A stretch of 64,000 nt of DNA from Aquilaria yunnanensis (GCA_039654915.1 CM077593.1:117917413-117981412); one strand, 5' to 3'. Numbered from the stretch's first letter, positions 36,850 to 48,980 are shown. Notes: generated by a model from the sequence alone, not told the origin. A program made the numbers and translations.

Positions 36850-39130
36850 TGCGTTCTTCAACTATTTCACATCACCAAGGCAAGTATCACATACAGTTTG
36901 AGCAAAGGGAAAACGACGTAAATAGGCAGGGAATCGGAAGAAAGAAAAAGAAAACTATGAAACAAAATAAACAAATAAATAAAAGAATAACAAATATACA
37001 TGAGAAATTAAGAAAGGAAAAGAGAAAAAAAAATCTAGCTATCGCAAAAAAAAAATAAAATAATAATAATAATAAAATAAAATTAGGGAATCAACACAAA
37101 GAGACAACTAGCCGGGGAATTGGAAATTTAAGAGATCCACGTTATCAGCTGTATTGTCAATGTTGGATGTTAGACATAAAATTCTGAAATGTAAAATTCT
37201 GAAATGTATCTAGGTGCTTGTGCACCTATTAGATGATGTTTGGGTTCAGTTAGTTTTAGATTTAAAAGGAACCTTGAATCAATTGGGATAAATTCACAAT
37301 TTTTGTGATAATTATCACTAATTTTCCTTTTACAAATTAGTAAATTTAGTAATTATCATTTAATTTCCATAATTTTCTTTTTCTCCCACCAATATTCTTT
37401 TTTTGCTTTTCGTTCTACTTCTAATCGTCCCCCTCCTTGGTCTCTTTGCTCCTCTCTAACACTCCCAATAGCTTTCTAAATAACAGATCTTCTTAATTGA
37501 TTGCTACTTTATTCGTGTCATGGGTTTTTCCTTTCTCATATTATTTCTCCTGACTTGATCGATTTGTTTCACAACTTGTGTATTTCCTTGTGATCGTGAA
37601 GGTTGACAGCGGATTTTGTGTGAAGAATGCCAATATTTGTTTCAATGTTCTATCATAAGGACACAAAATCCATTCAGATTTCCACGATTTGTCCACCGTT
37701 TAGAGGGAGATGATGGTGCAAGGTTGAAATGAAAAGCATTTGAAGGCAAAAACGACAAACAATGGTGGTTTAGATGATGATTTGACAAAAAAACAGAAAG
37801 TGCGTATGATTCTGGATTTTTTTGAAAAGAACACAAACATGTTTACGATATATGTATTTTTCTGAGTTTTTAATGTATGCTTATGATTTGCAAAGAACAT
37901 AGATATTTATGTATGTTTTTGGATTTTATTTGTATGATTTTAATTTGTAAAAGACATTGATATATATATATATATATATGATTTTGAGCTTTATTTGTTT
38001 GATTTTGGTTGCAAACAAAACATAGATATTATTTATGTTTTTTAGTTTTATTTGTATGATTCTAAGTTTTATTTGTATGTTTTTGAGTTTTATTTGTATG
38101 ATTCTAGATTTTATTTGTATGTTTTTGTGTTTTATTTGTATGCTTTTAGATTTTATTTATATGCTTTTGAATTTTATTTCTGGGTTTTATGAGGTTTTTT
38201 TATTTGAAATTGAATATTCTTCAAAAAGTCTAATGAAAACTCTCCATAAATGAAATTAAATTCTTTATGTATTAAACTGACAACCAATTGTATGAAACTG
38301 ATATATGAATGTATGCCACTATTGGAATATATTTGATTATGTGAAAAACTAAATGAATAAATTTGTTTTTAAATAATTACCATATTTATCATATTATATT
38401 TATTTGTTTCATTAGTATTATCTTTTCAAATGTTTCATTAGTAATATCATATTATATTATATTTCTTTTCAAATAATTACCATTTATACTTAAAACCAAC
38501 GAAATCCTAATGATATTAAGTTGGTGCTTATATACCTAGGTAGATAGTCTCAAGGCTCTTAGACATATATTCCACATGGGTCTGTTGCTTAATTGCCTTC
38601 TGTTTATAATAGCACATTATTACCCATTTAAGCGCCCGCTAAGTAAAGTCGGCTTCTAACCAAGTGAAATATTAAAGTGGTGGATGTTTAGGGAGCAATC
38701 AAACAAGTGGAAAGCCGTTTCATGATTTGTAATGATAAGTATGCCTGTGTGGCTCAAAATAAATATTCAGACTTGTCAATTAAGTGTGGAATTTCAGTTC
38801 GATCAAAATTAGCATAAATCGAAAACTCCACACTAGTTATTGTGATTGACCCACCTGAGTGCACACTTCACGACACATCCCAAAACACACAACTCTTTTT
38901 TTATAGGTTTTTTTTTTTTCCATTGTTTGTCGGATTGTTAAAATCATGAAATAATTCAAGGTTTTCACAGAACCATGAACCCAATTCAAAATTATCTTTT
39001 GGCACACTTGAAACCAGTCCTCAAATATAACTAAATAAGTTAAGAAATAATAATTAAAATGAGAGACAGTCTTTGAAATTTATCCATTTATTTTGCAAGC
39101 TCTTATTTACTAATTCATAGAAAAATGTAT
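36850..39130. repeat. Copy of the recurrent accessory cassette (oldest, most diverged)
   Basis: Contains, in order, several blocks found again at 49310-53720 and 60900-63310: 'aaggcaagtatcac...gagcaaaggg' (about 36878), 'agacaactagccgg' (about 37104), 'attaaagtggtggatg' (about 38672), 'tgtggctcaaaat' (about 38753), 'gtgcacacttcacgacac' (about 38860) and 'ttgtcggattgttaaaatcatg' (about 38928). No intact gene. Confidence 0.5.
38042..38175. repeat. 21-bp tandem minisatellite
   Basis: About six imperfect units of the form TTTTATTTGTATGNTTNTANN in tandem. Because 21 is a multiple of three, the plus strand reads as a hydrophobic heptapeptide repeat (about SFICMIL), a frame best explained by the tandem repeat and not by a gene. 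Confidence 0.7.
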
Positions 39131-40097
39131 TGTTCAGCACAATAAAGAAAGTATGATGTCTGTCTATTAGCGTATCGAAGACATTAGTTTAAACATGAGT
39201 AAGATTAATTCAAAATATTATGTTCATTTTTATGGATTTTCTATCTAGAATCAATGCAATTCGAAAGCTAATAATGTAGGCATAATAATTCATTAAATAA
39301 TTTGTTTTATAGATTTTGTTCAATAGATTATTAAACCCATATAATATTAGGTTTTAGATGAATTAATTCCAGATAATAACAAAAAGCCATGAAAATTACT
39401 GCTGCACTTTAAGATAATAACCTATATTTTACTCCCTCTGTCCTATATATTTTTCTCCATTTTCATTTTTTGATTATCCTATAAACTTTGTACAATGTCC
39501 TTTTTTTAGTAACTTTTTTTCCATCTAGTTTACCATTATACCTCTTTTTAACCTATCTCTCTCACCTTCCCAAACCCCACTCTCTCTCTTTTTCTCCTTT
39601 TGGCAGAGTTGTGTGCCTCCTCTACCAGACATGCCAGCGGCTGATGCAAATGAGGATGGCCTCTGGTGAGATGGATTACAAGGGGAAGTGGGAGGGCTTG
39701 TCTCTTTGAAGGACGGGGCTTTGGTGCATCAGGGATGAGGTGATCAAGGAGGGAGACAATTGAGGATCGAGATAGATTGAGAGCGGATGAAAACGAGGAA
39801 TGAGACAAATTGAGGACAAAGGTGATCAATGAGGCACATGAATGAGGAAGGAGACATATTAATGATCACTACTAAAAAAAATTAATTTTCCAATTGGCAA
39901 ATTACTAACGGCCTGTGTGTTGGTAATTTCCAACGCTTTAGACTCTTGGTAAAAAAAAATAAAATTTACTAACATGTTGACGCGTTGGTAATTTACCAAT
40001 GGTCCAGCCCGTTGGTAAATCAATTATTTTCCAATGGACAAGTTACGCATTAACTAACTCGTCAGCGCGCGCGTTGGTAATTATCAACGCGCTTACA

Positions 40098-40107
40098 CGT
40101 TATATTT

Positions 40108-40141
<34 letters not shown>

Positions 40142-40304
40142 GTATTATATTTATAATTTTTATAATAATAATAATAATATGATATATAACTATTACAAAT
40201 GGTCTGATGCATAATGATAATAATCATATATAAAATGTATATATTTTAGAAAGTAAAGTAATATTTTTATAAAATTTTTTAAAAATAATAATTATCATAA
40301 ACAT

Positions 40305-40392
<88 letters not shown>

Positions 40393-40430
40393 TATATTAT
40401 TATTATTATTATTATTATTATAAGAATATA
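40098..40430. repeat. (AAT)n / (CAA)n microsatellites
   Basis: ATA/AAT runs at about 40110-40142, a (CAA)n run at about 40310-40346 changing into (TAA)n to about 40390, then (ATT)n to about 40422. Open frames here encode only poly-N or poly-Y/V/I and are artefacts. Confidence 0.9.
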
Positions 40431-40746
40431 TACTTTACTTATATCATATATATACATTAAATATATATATGATACATACATACATTAAATAATGTATCAT
40501 ATGTATCATATTTATATATTTTTTATTATAATAATAATATTTATAGTTTTAAATGTAATACTTACTATTATTGTTATTATTAAAAATATAATAATATATA
40601 TTTAAAATATGTCATATAATAATCATATGTGAAATTATATATTTTACAAAGTACAGTTTTAAAATTTTAGAAAGTAAAGCAATTTTTTTTAAAACATTTT
40701 TTACAAATAATAATTATAATTTAAAATATGCATTATCATACACATA

Positions 40747-40817
<71 letters not shown>
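40747..40817. repeat. (AAT)n microsatellite
   Basis: Uninterrupted AAT run ending exactly at the left end of the long-TIR element; it continues after the element at 41778. Confidence 0.9.
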
Positions 40818-41777
40818 GGCCAAACTATAGATTTAGCCCCTGAATTTAGCCAACACGAGTGACTTGGTCCACAACTCACTACTCAATAAATATTGGTCCT
40901 TAAATTTTGAAAAACTATGCAAGTTAGTCGAATTGGTACTGTAGACAATGAACAACGTTAGATGGAATGTTGAGGTGACTGTTGCTGGGCTTGCCTAACT
41001 GCAAAACAGAGAAGACTTAGGGACTAAAACAAATGAAAATAAAAGTTAAGGGACTGGGCCAAGAAGTCAGTAGTTGACTGGGTGGTGAATTGGGTCATGG
41101 GTTAGGTTCACGAGTGGAGAACAGGTCGAGATTTGATCTTTTGCTCCCTTCTTCCCCTCATCAATTTTCCGGTTATTGATGGTGGGACAAGAACAGCTGC
41201 AGTTTGCACTTCTCATGGACTAGATCACCAGCGACGGCGAGGCTTTGGTCTGATTAGATCGGTGGTGGGATTGAATGAGGCAGCAGGTGCTAGCGAATGA
41301 GAGAAGGTGGCTGTTGGGTAGACGTGATGCGTGGCAAATGGGAATGTCAGGGAAAAGCTACAGGTGTCGATCACCCTTCACTACTGATTGCCGGAGTGGA
41401 TTTGTTAAAGAAGCTACAGGTGACGACGAAATAACCCACCAAATCGGAGACAATGTGATGGCGACGGTGAAGGTGAATCCAAGACGGTTATGGAGTGGAT
41501 TCCGAATGTCATGTCGAGAACGCCCATTGGGACACCGCTCGGTGGGGAAGAAATGGAAAACAGCTTCGGATCAAAGCAGAAATGGAAAAGCTAACTCCAC
41601 CTCAGCTAACAAGGAAGCCAAGTCAATCTCCCCTTAACGCCATCCGTTTAATACTGTAACTCATGGACTAACTCGTATAGTTTTTCAAAGTTCAGGGGTC
41701 AAGTTTAAGTAAGTGCTGAGTTTTGGACTAACTCACTCGAGTTGACAAAATTCAGGAGCTAATTTTGTAGTTAGGCC
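40818..41777. mobile_element. Long-TIR (MULE-like) element inserted in an AAT microsatellite
   Basis: The left end GGCCAAACTATAGATTTAGC and the inverted right end GGCCTAACTACAAAATTAGC begin arms of about 130 bp that align at moderate identity (shared ctgaattt, caac-cgagtga, tttgaaaaactat, gttagt). The element cuts one AAT microsatellite in two; TAATAATAA borders both ends, consistent with a 9-bp duplication but ambiguous in this repeat. The interior holds a GC-rich open frame on the plus strand (41275-41637, 120 codons) without recognised homology, possibly captured host sequence. Confidence 0.65.
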
Positions 41778-41845
<68 letters not shown>

Positions 41846-42014
41846 TAATGTATCATGTATAAGAATATGTACTACATACATACATATGTATGTGTGTGTG
41901 TGTGTGTGTGCATACATACATACATATGTGATACATTATATTATATGATACATGATAACATATGATCTATTATATTATGATACATTAATATAATATGATA
42001 CATACATACATTAA
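41778..42014. repeat. (AAT)n, (TG)n and catacata simple repeats
   Basis: AAT run to about 41845, a tgtgtg run at about 41889-41910, and repeated tacatacata/gatacat blocks. Low complexity only. Confidence 0.85.
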
Positions 42015-42387
42015 AAGCCCAAAAGGCCCAAAAGCCCAAAAAACCCTAACCTACCACACATAAAACCCTAACCTATCTCTCCTATTTACCCCCTACCATC
42101 TCTCCTCTCTATCCTCCTCGCCCAGTCGCCTCTCCCCTCCATCTTCCTCGGCCCTCTGCCTCATTGTGCCATCCTTTTCCCTCCGATTCGCCTCCCTCTC
42201 ATTCTCCTTCTTTGTCCATCCCCTCTCCTCCATCCTCTGTCCTTTATTTCTCCTTCCTCTCCTTCTCCTTATCCTTTTTCATCTTTCCTCTCTCTTCTTC
42301 TTTTTTTCTGTCCGTCCTCATTCTCTTTTTCCTTCCACCGATCACCCTCCATGTGCATTGCCCCCAGCCTCCTTGCCTTTGCTCTAG
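42015..42387 (+). promoter_or_regulatory. Promoter/5' UTR-like patch inside the CACTA element
   Basis: A cluster of 'site II'-type GGCCCA/AGCCCA motifs (42017-42045) is followed by two telo-box motifs (AAACCCTAA) at about 42042 and 42063, then a strongly pyrimidine-rich leader. In plants this combination marks promoters of ribosomal-protein and translation genes. No coding sequence follows, since the hAT element begins at about 42388. It looks like a captured host promoter. The long CT-rich frames here are not genes. Confidence 0.4.
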
Positions 42388-45300
42388 AGGTGAACATTGG
42401 GCGGGGTCGAGATCGGCCCAGCTCGGGACCGACTAGCGTCAAGCACGGCCCAGGACCGGTCAAACCCGACACGGCACGGGCCTGGAAAAAATTCGGCGAA
42501 GAAAAGGGCGGTTATGAGCTTTAAAGAAGGGAGGAAGGCAAGTGGGCTCAGCACAGCCCAATTCATAGTTGGGCCCGGCACGAAGACTAGCACAAGACCG
42601 AACCGGGATCAGCCCGGCACGGCTGGCGCCAATGGTCGCTTGGCTCTAATGGCTCTGAAATTAAAAAAAAAAGGGAAAATTACAGACTTAGTCCCTGTAA
42701 CGGCTAGCTGACATTTTTTGACCCCTAGAAATTACTTTTTTGCCTCCTAACAACTATATTCTAAAGGCTTTTTAGTAAAAAAAAAAAAAAAAGTCTTCCC
42801 CTATAAATAGGGAGGCCATTTCCACAATTTCGTCACACCAATCTTAGCAATCTCTCATTCTCTACTAATACATGATCTCATTTCTTTGAAGCTCTCAATC
42901 TTATTTTCTTCATTTTTTCTTAATCATTCCTTAATTACTTTCGAAGCTCGTGATCTTCTCAATTTATTCTCACACAAATGGCATTAAGAAGAAAGGGAAA
43001 GACCTCAAGCTCTTCATCCCGCACCGGTTTAAAGTTTTTTTTTTGTGGCTTTTCTTGACCGGCGACCCGTGGGGCTTATATCCAACAAACTGATGATGAC
43101 GAGCAATTTGATATGAGTCAATATGACTTGGGGCTCGACGATCAACTTTCTGATGATGACGTTGAGGAGGTGGAGCTAATGGCATCAGAGAATGTTGGTG
43201 GAGGAGATGGTTCTCAACAAATCCCGATAAGCCATCAACCCGAACTTCCACCACAAGGTAAGACGTCGAGGCTCACCACATAGGTTTGGGAGTATTTTAA
43301 CCAAGTTTTCGAGAAGGATGCTCATGGAAACAATACGAGGTTCGCACATTGCAAATATTGCAAGCAAAAGTTCGCGCACAAGAAGAACTCTAGCACATGA
43401 ACACTGAGACGTCACATGAAATATAAGCATCCGAATTTATGTTTAGATGCAGCTACTAGTACCGGCGGTTAGACATAGCTTGCAAGTACTGTCGGCGGAT
43501 TAGATATTTTTAGATTTGATCAAAAAAATTGTAGAGAATGCATGGTAGAATGGATGATGTTAATTGAAAAACCATTTACACAATCGAAAGATAGGCACAT
43601 GGAAAAATGGATAAAATCACACTTAAACCCAGCTTTTAAAAGAACATCTAGGACTATTGCTAGGAGGAAGGCATTTAAAATTTATGAAGCTGGTAAATCG
43701 AACTTACAAGTATACTTTTCTGCTTTTGATCATTCTATCTCATTCACTAGTGACATGTGGACTTCACCACTAGGTCAAAATTATTATTGTATAACTGCAC
43801 ATTGGATTGATAATAGTTGGGTTGTTCAAAAACGTATCATTGCATTTAAGTGGATAGAGGTCGATCATTCTGGTTGGAACATATTACAAGTAATTTCAGA
43901 AAGTTTAAAAGAATTTTTTTATCATGACAAGGTTTTTAGCATAACATTTGATAATGCATCAAACAACAATGTCGCGGCTGAGACATTGAAGGAATCATTA
44001 GAACATGTCCGTGATGCCGCATTTTTTCATATTAGATATGTATGTCATATTTGAAACTTAGCTGTCCAAAAAGGTCTTTTAGTTTTGAGTACTGAAATTA
44101 CTCCAATCAGGTGGGCAATCTATTATTTTAAGTCAAGGACAAAAGTTTTTAAAGAATTTAAGCAATATTGTCTGAAAAATGACCTCAATTTTAGTTGGAA
44201 ACGTTTTAAACTTGATTGTCCTACCCGATGGAACTCCACTTACGAGATGTTGATGGATGCGATACCATTTGCTGCACACATGACATGTTTTATAAATGTT
44301 AAAGAAAAGAAAACGATTTTGAAACAAAAGATGTGGGATAAACTGTCAAAATTAGCTGCTGTGCTGCGATATTTTTATAATGCAACTGTTTTTTGTTCCG
44401 TTGTATACTATCCACATCACACAAAGTTTTAATGCATATGGTCAACATTGCATGGGTTTTTAACCAATACAAAGATGATGAGTTCTTAAAAAACACCATT
44501 AAGGCCATGAAAGGCAAAAGGATTTTATATTTCAGTACTATACCCCCGATCTATTTACTTGCATCTGCACTAGACCCGATCGTCAGAATCATGGGTACAC
44601 AGCAGCTACTTGAAGGTTATTATAGTTTCTTAGAAATGACACATATTTCTGTTCATGTTATAACTGCCACTATTGATGAGCACTTGCAAGAGTTATTTAA
44701 GATTTATGCCGACTGACATAAGGATAAGGTTGCGAACACTACTTCCTCTACCATCGGGTGTTCATCATTGTTGGGCTCATCATCATTCAATCCGGCGAAA
44801 CAACTCCTCAAACAACCCCGTGCTTTAGCATCCGGCCTTAATGAAGTGGATGCATACCTCAACTTCGTTTGGAAGAATAATGAGACTGACATTTTAGAAT
44901 GGTGAAAAGCAAGAAGCAACAAATTTCCAATACTCTCCATAATTGCCAAGAAGTTTTAGCTATTCCCGTCTCAACTGTTGCATCTGAATCCGCTTTCAGT
45001 GCTGGGAAGCGTGTAATTTCATATAAACGTGCACTGTTATCAGCAGATACAGTTGAAGTTTGTATATGCAACCGTGATTGGGGTCTTGCAGCTTTAAGAT
45101 TACAAGACCAAAAGAGTTTCGATGAGGAAAACCTCGATGAGATAGATGATTAAATCCACAGCTTGTTCATTATTTTTTAACTTTGTATTTGATCTGATTT
45201 TATTGTTTAGCACAGATCGTAGCTTTTATTTTACATTTACTTATATGGAACGTTTTGCTATTGACTCATGTAAAGCCTGTTCCATGTTATGTAAGTGCCA

Positions 45301-45592
45301 TTTGGGTTTAAAATTAATAAAATTTCACACCGGTAGTGATGTTTTACTCTTAAAACTAGTAGTTTTAAATAATTTTGTATTAAAATCAATTTTTAAAAAT
45401 ATAAATAGAAATTAAAAATTAAAAATTGCGGGCCAAGGACCGGATTTGGCCCAACTCGGCCCAGGACCAGGTCAGGCTCGGCACGGACCCGGCACTCCTC
45501 AACCGGGGTTGTGCTTGGGCCCAATAAACACAGGACCGAGCTCGGCCGGTCCGGTCTGGTCCCGGGCTGGGTCGGCCCACAGTGCATCAGTA
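42388..45592 (+). mobile_element. Decayed hAT element (copy 1) inside the CACTA element
   Basis: The left edge reads TAGAGGTGAACATTGGGC, close to the end of the intact-looking hAT at 50010 (TAGAGGTGGGAACTGGGC). GC-rich subterminal regions with many ggccc/cggcac blocks lie at both sides (42388-42480 and 45430-45590). The right terminus is eroded and no clean 8-bp duplication was found, so the right edge is approximate. Confidence 0.65.
42978..45153 (+). pseudogene. hAT transposase pseudogene (RICESLEEPER-like)
   Basis: Fragments in order: a BED zinc finger (about 43290-43440, HCKYCKQKF...LRRHMKYKH); a catalytic-domain start (SFTSDMWTSPLGQNYYCITA); the conserved CPTRWNSTYEML block (44219 on); a DUF4413-like middle part; and the C-terminal hAT dimerisation motif (IPVSTVASESAFSAGKRVIS, near 44964). 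At least six in-frame stops and one frameshift (near 44430) break the frame. It cannot make a working transposase. Confidence 0.85.
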
Positions 45593-46260
45593 CTCTCCGC
45601 CTCGCCCAATGCCAGATTGCCGGACACATCCTAGCCTCCCTTCGCCTCGCCGCCCCGATGCGTCGCCTTTTTACTGATTTCGGTTTTCATTTTTTGTTGA
45701 TTTTTGTAGATTTGCGTGTTTGAATTTATAGATCTGTTGTTTGAATTTGTAGATTTGGGTGTTTAATTGTTGATTTTGTTTTCATTTTTTGAATTTTTGG
45801 TTAATTTTGTGTTTGATTTTTGAATTTATTGTAACTTTTGAAAATTTTGTGAATTTTTAATTTCTTATTAATTTCGTGGAAATTTTTATGACTTCCATTA
45901 ATTTTTTAAAGTTTGTAAATTTCAAGTTAATTTTTGCGGTATTTTTAGTTATTCAATATTCAAATTTATTATAAATTTTTGAATTTTTTTTGTCAATTTT
46001 AAATTTCGGTGGCTATTAAATTTTTGAATCTTTTGTTAATTTTAAATTTATTTTTAATATCCCTAAGTTTTTATGAATTTCATACTTTTTTAATTTTTTT
46101 TTGTATTTTTAGTTAATTTTTGTGAAATTATATACTTTTGAAGTCTTACTGTATTTTTTACATTTTTATGTAATAATAAAATCTTAGTTATATAATTTTA
46201 CTAAATATAATTTTTAGTGAATATAACATATAATTTAAATATTAGGTATTTTTTTTAAAT
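45593..46260. other. Interior of the CACTA element, no gene seen
   Basis: T-rich sequence with loosely repeated 'gatttttgaattt' units, leading into the right subterminal repeats of the CACTA element. Confidence 0.5.
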
Positions 46261-46721
46261 TACTGTTTCCAATGGCTCATTGTTGGAAACTGCTTTATTT
46301 TTTTAAAAAATTGAACATAATTACCAACGACTTCAGCCATTGGTAATTTGTTCGCCCATTGGAAAACACATATGGTGCCTAATCATTGATAATTACCAAC
46401 GGCTATGTTACCAACATATTCGCGCTGGAAATTATCAACAGCTTAAATTTTATGCTTTGGTAACTGGATTTCTAACGGACGATTTACCAGCACCTATGTG
46501 TTAGAAATTTAATAGTACCAACTTGCAATCATTGAAAATGCGCGTTAGTAAATATCAGAATTTTACTAGTGGATGGAGGCAATTGAGGAGGGAGGCGAGA
46601 TGGGCTAGATTGAAGTGGAGTGGCGAGCAAAGAGGTGAAGTCAATGCTGAAAAAAAGAAGTGAAACAATGTGTTTTTCTTGGTTCCCGTGAGAAACTAAA
46701 CGGTGCAAATGTTAGGGAGTA

Positions 46722-47740
46722 TTACTTATTATTAAACCTATATTAATCAATGTGGAATATTGCAACGATAAAGACCGAAACACATTCAGTTAATTAGACT
46801 AAAGCCAACCATGTGATTTTAATAAATGTTAATAATATGATGAAGCCTTGGGGAAATTACTGGTAATTTGTTGTGATACTTGGCTTTATAACCAAGAGAA
46901 TCCCAAACTAAACTTAAATATAAGATCGAATTAATAACGTTTGAACATTAATGAATTTAAAATATGAAAATCGAAACCCATTTTCAACAAAAATGTCAAC
47001 ATATTGTAACCCGTAGAAGGCCTGACCCACAAACTAGTTAATATATTTCATGTCGTGGACGTATTATAAGCTACTTCAATTAAAACGTTATATAAGCCAT
47101 TAAGGTGTGGAATATAACACACTAAAGAATTTTCTGCACGGCCTGACTAGCATGTTTGGGGAAGATCTCTTCTCACGTCGAATTGACGATTAGTGACAAT
47201 CTTTTCCTGCCATAAATACTCAACTATCGGATCAGAAATTTTTGCACCATCTTTTACAGGTAGGGTTAATTACATGATTGGACCCTAACCATTAATTATT
47301 ATCCAGTTCTAACCTCAGCCTTTATTTTGTTCATAAGACATTCTAACATCATTAAAATGTTCCATTTTAGCTCATTTTCTAACAGAAATCATAATCTTGA
47401 ATGGAAAATGCTACATCAACATAAGATTGTTGGGGGAAAAATTAATTTTAACTCCTGAAATTTTTTCTTTGTCAAATAAATTTTAAAACTTTAAAATCTA
47501 ACGATCGATCTGGCCACACTCTTTGTTTTGTTAGTGTTCACCTCACTCACAAAATATTGGTTGGTCAGTTTCTAGTTTTGGCATAGTGGTGCCATCACGT
47601 GGTAATAGCAATCAATGCTAGTACTCACTTAGGCACTCCCGTGGTGGGCATTGGACCAGAGATGAAACTTTGACATAGTGCGGTTAAGCTTTTAGGTCCA
47701 AGTAGCACACTATGAACCTTGAATGAGTGGATTTTTTTTT
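46722..47740. other. Intergenic, no gene seen
   Basis: AT-rich. Contains a stretch at 47265-47470 that reads like one arm of a MULE-type terminal repeat (a gacc-ctaac lead, then aggcct-like blocks), but no partner arm was found. Confidence 0.3.
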
Positions 47741-48150
47741 TTCTTTCAACACAAATACCTCAAAAGCACAACCATCATTCTTTGGCCTATGGCCTTAGGC
47801 TAAGGGACACCTAGTGGGGGGCGGGAGTTCTAATCCTCCATCTGTACGTTAATTTCCCTTGAAATATCATACACGTCAGTTTAGTGGTCTTTCATGATAC
47901 AAAAATAAAAAAGGGCAGACATCCCCCATTTCCTTAGATATTTTTTCCTCTTTGAACATAAATACCTCAAACACACAAGCATCATCTTTTGTGTTGTGGC
48001 TTGAGATCAACTGGTTAGGTGGTTAGTGACACCTGGTAGGGGTTGGGGTTTCAAATATTGTCTCTACCAATTTTCCTTGAAATACCATATACATTGGTTT
48101 GGTGGCCTTTCATGATTCCCAAAATACAGGCATCCCTCATTCCCTTAGTA
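47741..48150 (+). repeat. Tandem duplication of about 205 bp with tRNA-like motifs
   Basis: Two diverged tandem units (47741-47946 and 47947-48150) share 'acaaatacctcaaa-cacaa', 'aatttcccttgaaatatcatacac' type blocks and 'ggtctttcatgat'. In the second unit, 'ggttaggtggttagtg' followed by 'ggggtttcaaat' resembles pol III A and B boxes, so a tRNA-derived SINE origin is possible. Confidence 0.35.
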
Positions 48151-48199
48151 TGTAAAGACAATTCCGAGTAATAAAAAAAATCACATTTTTATATATACA

Positions 48200-48615
48200 T
48201 TTTTTTCATTGGTTGTTGGATTCGTAAAATCCATGAAATAATTTAAATTGGCACATGACTCATGAACAAATTCAAACGTTTTTCTTTTATAGTTTCTTAA
48301 AGTATTAGCTCATATCGTGAGCCCTTAATTAATTACTGAGTCACAGGAAACTACGTTCTTCTCCATCTACTTATGTTTTTCAAAGATATTTTTGCAATAC
48401 AAAGCAAGTATCTCAAACACACAACATCTTTTGGTTGTTGTGGCATTTTTCACATCGTTTGTTAGATTCATAAAATTCATGAAATGATGTAAATTGCCAT
48501 ATAAATCATATACGACCAAGTTCATAATTTTTTTATAGTTTCTTAAAGTATTGTTTATACAGCAAGCTCTTAATTGGTGAGTCATAGGAAACTGTATTGT
48601 TCTCTTCTATGTTTG
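48200..48615. repeat. Second tandem pair, part of the recurrent cassette
   Basis: Units at about 48205-48370 and 48450-48612 share 'ttgttggattcgtaaaatccatgaaat', 'tatagtttcttaaagtatt' and 'gagtcacaggaaact' blocks. Related sequences occur at about 38925, 53280, 59745 and 61800. Confidence 0.5.
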
Positions 48616-48701
48616 TCTTTTTTATATAAATTTTTGTAATACAGAATATAGATTAGGGACAAACACTTTAGTTTAGCTAAAAAACTGCTACCCACATGAA
48701 T

Positions 48702-48980
48702 CTAGAGTTTTTTAGAAACTTCAACAGGCTTGTTGCGTCCAGGATGAGTAACTAATTCACTTGCATAATAGCGAGAATTATTCGAGTGTCGACCCAATTC
48801 TTTATACAAATACTGGCTTGTTGAAAGATCCACAATTAATTTTCCTTCACGGGGTAATGTAGAAAGGTCCCTCGCTTGGTCATGAAAAAGAGTTCTGCTG
48901 GGCTTAATTGGGTTGACTTTCAACAAGGAAAAAAGGCAGATTTTGATCGATCTCCAACCTATGGACGTCGACAGCCGCAT
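48702..48980 (-). pseudogene. Unidentified protein-like frame
   Basis: A 92-codon frame with protein-like composition (PREGKLIVDLSTSQYLYKEL). Part of it is similar at DNA level to 35900-35960, which also lies in a minus-strand frame. No family recognised. The similarity of two separate loci suggests remnants of one duplicated gene. Confidence 0.3.

Larger units (their letters stand above)
39867..46571. mobile_element. CACTA (En/Spm) element, about 6.7 kb, non-autonomous and nested
   Basis: The left end is CACTACTAAAAAAAATT and the right end, reverse-complemented, is CACTAGTAAAATTCTG. A 3-bp duplication GAT flanks it (39864-39866 and 46572-46574), as expected for CACTA elements. Both subterminal regions (about 39890-40110 and 46265-46565) carry many short repeats of the form TTGGTAATTTNCAACG in both orientations, a second hallmark. 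No CACTA transposase frame is visible. The interior is filled with AAT microsatellites, a long-TIR element, a promoter-like GC patch and a decayed hAT element. Confidence 0.85.
39432..46719. mobile_element. Mariner-type element split by a CACTA insertion
   Basis: The left terminus CTCCCTCTGTCCTATA starts at 39432 after TA (39430-39431). The right terminus ends GGGAG at 46719 before TA (46720-46721). Without the CACTA insertion the element is about 580 bp, non-autonomous, and has a GC-richer interior with gagg-rich blocks on both sides of the insertion point. The right terminal match is short, so the outer boundary is less secure than the CACTA inside it. Confidence 0.5.

Noticed and set aside
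38035..38253. Hydrophobic 72-codon frame that could look like a membrane protein
   Set aside because: Its heptapeptide repeat comes from a 21-bp tandem DNA repeat.
39999..40481. Frames rich in asparagine, tyrosine, valine or isoleucine
   Set aside because: Pure translations of AAT/CAA microsatellites.
42164..42472. Serine/leucine-rich and arginine-rich frames
   Set aside because: Low-complexity pyrimidine-rich leader-like sequence; no protein family and the frames exist on both strands.
44704..45071. Minus-strand frames over the hAT pseudogene
   Set aside because: Antisense shadows of the transposase dimerisation region.
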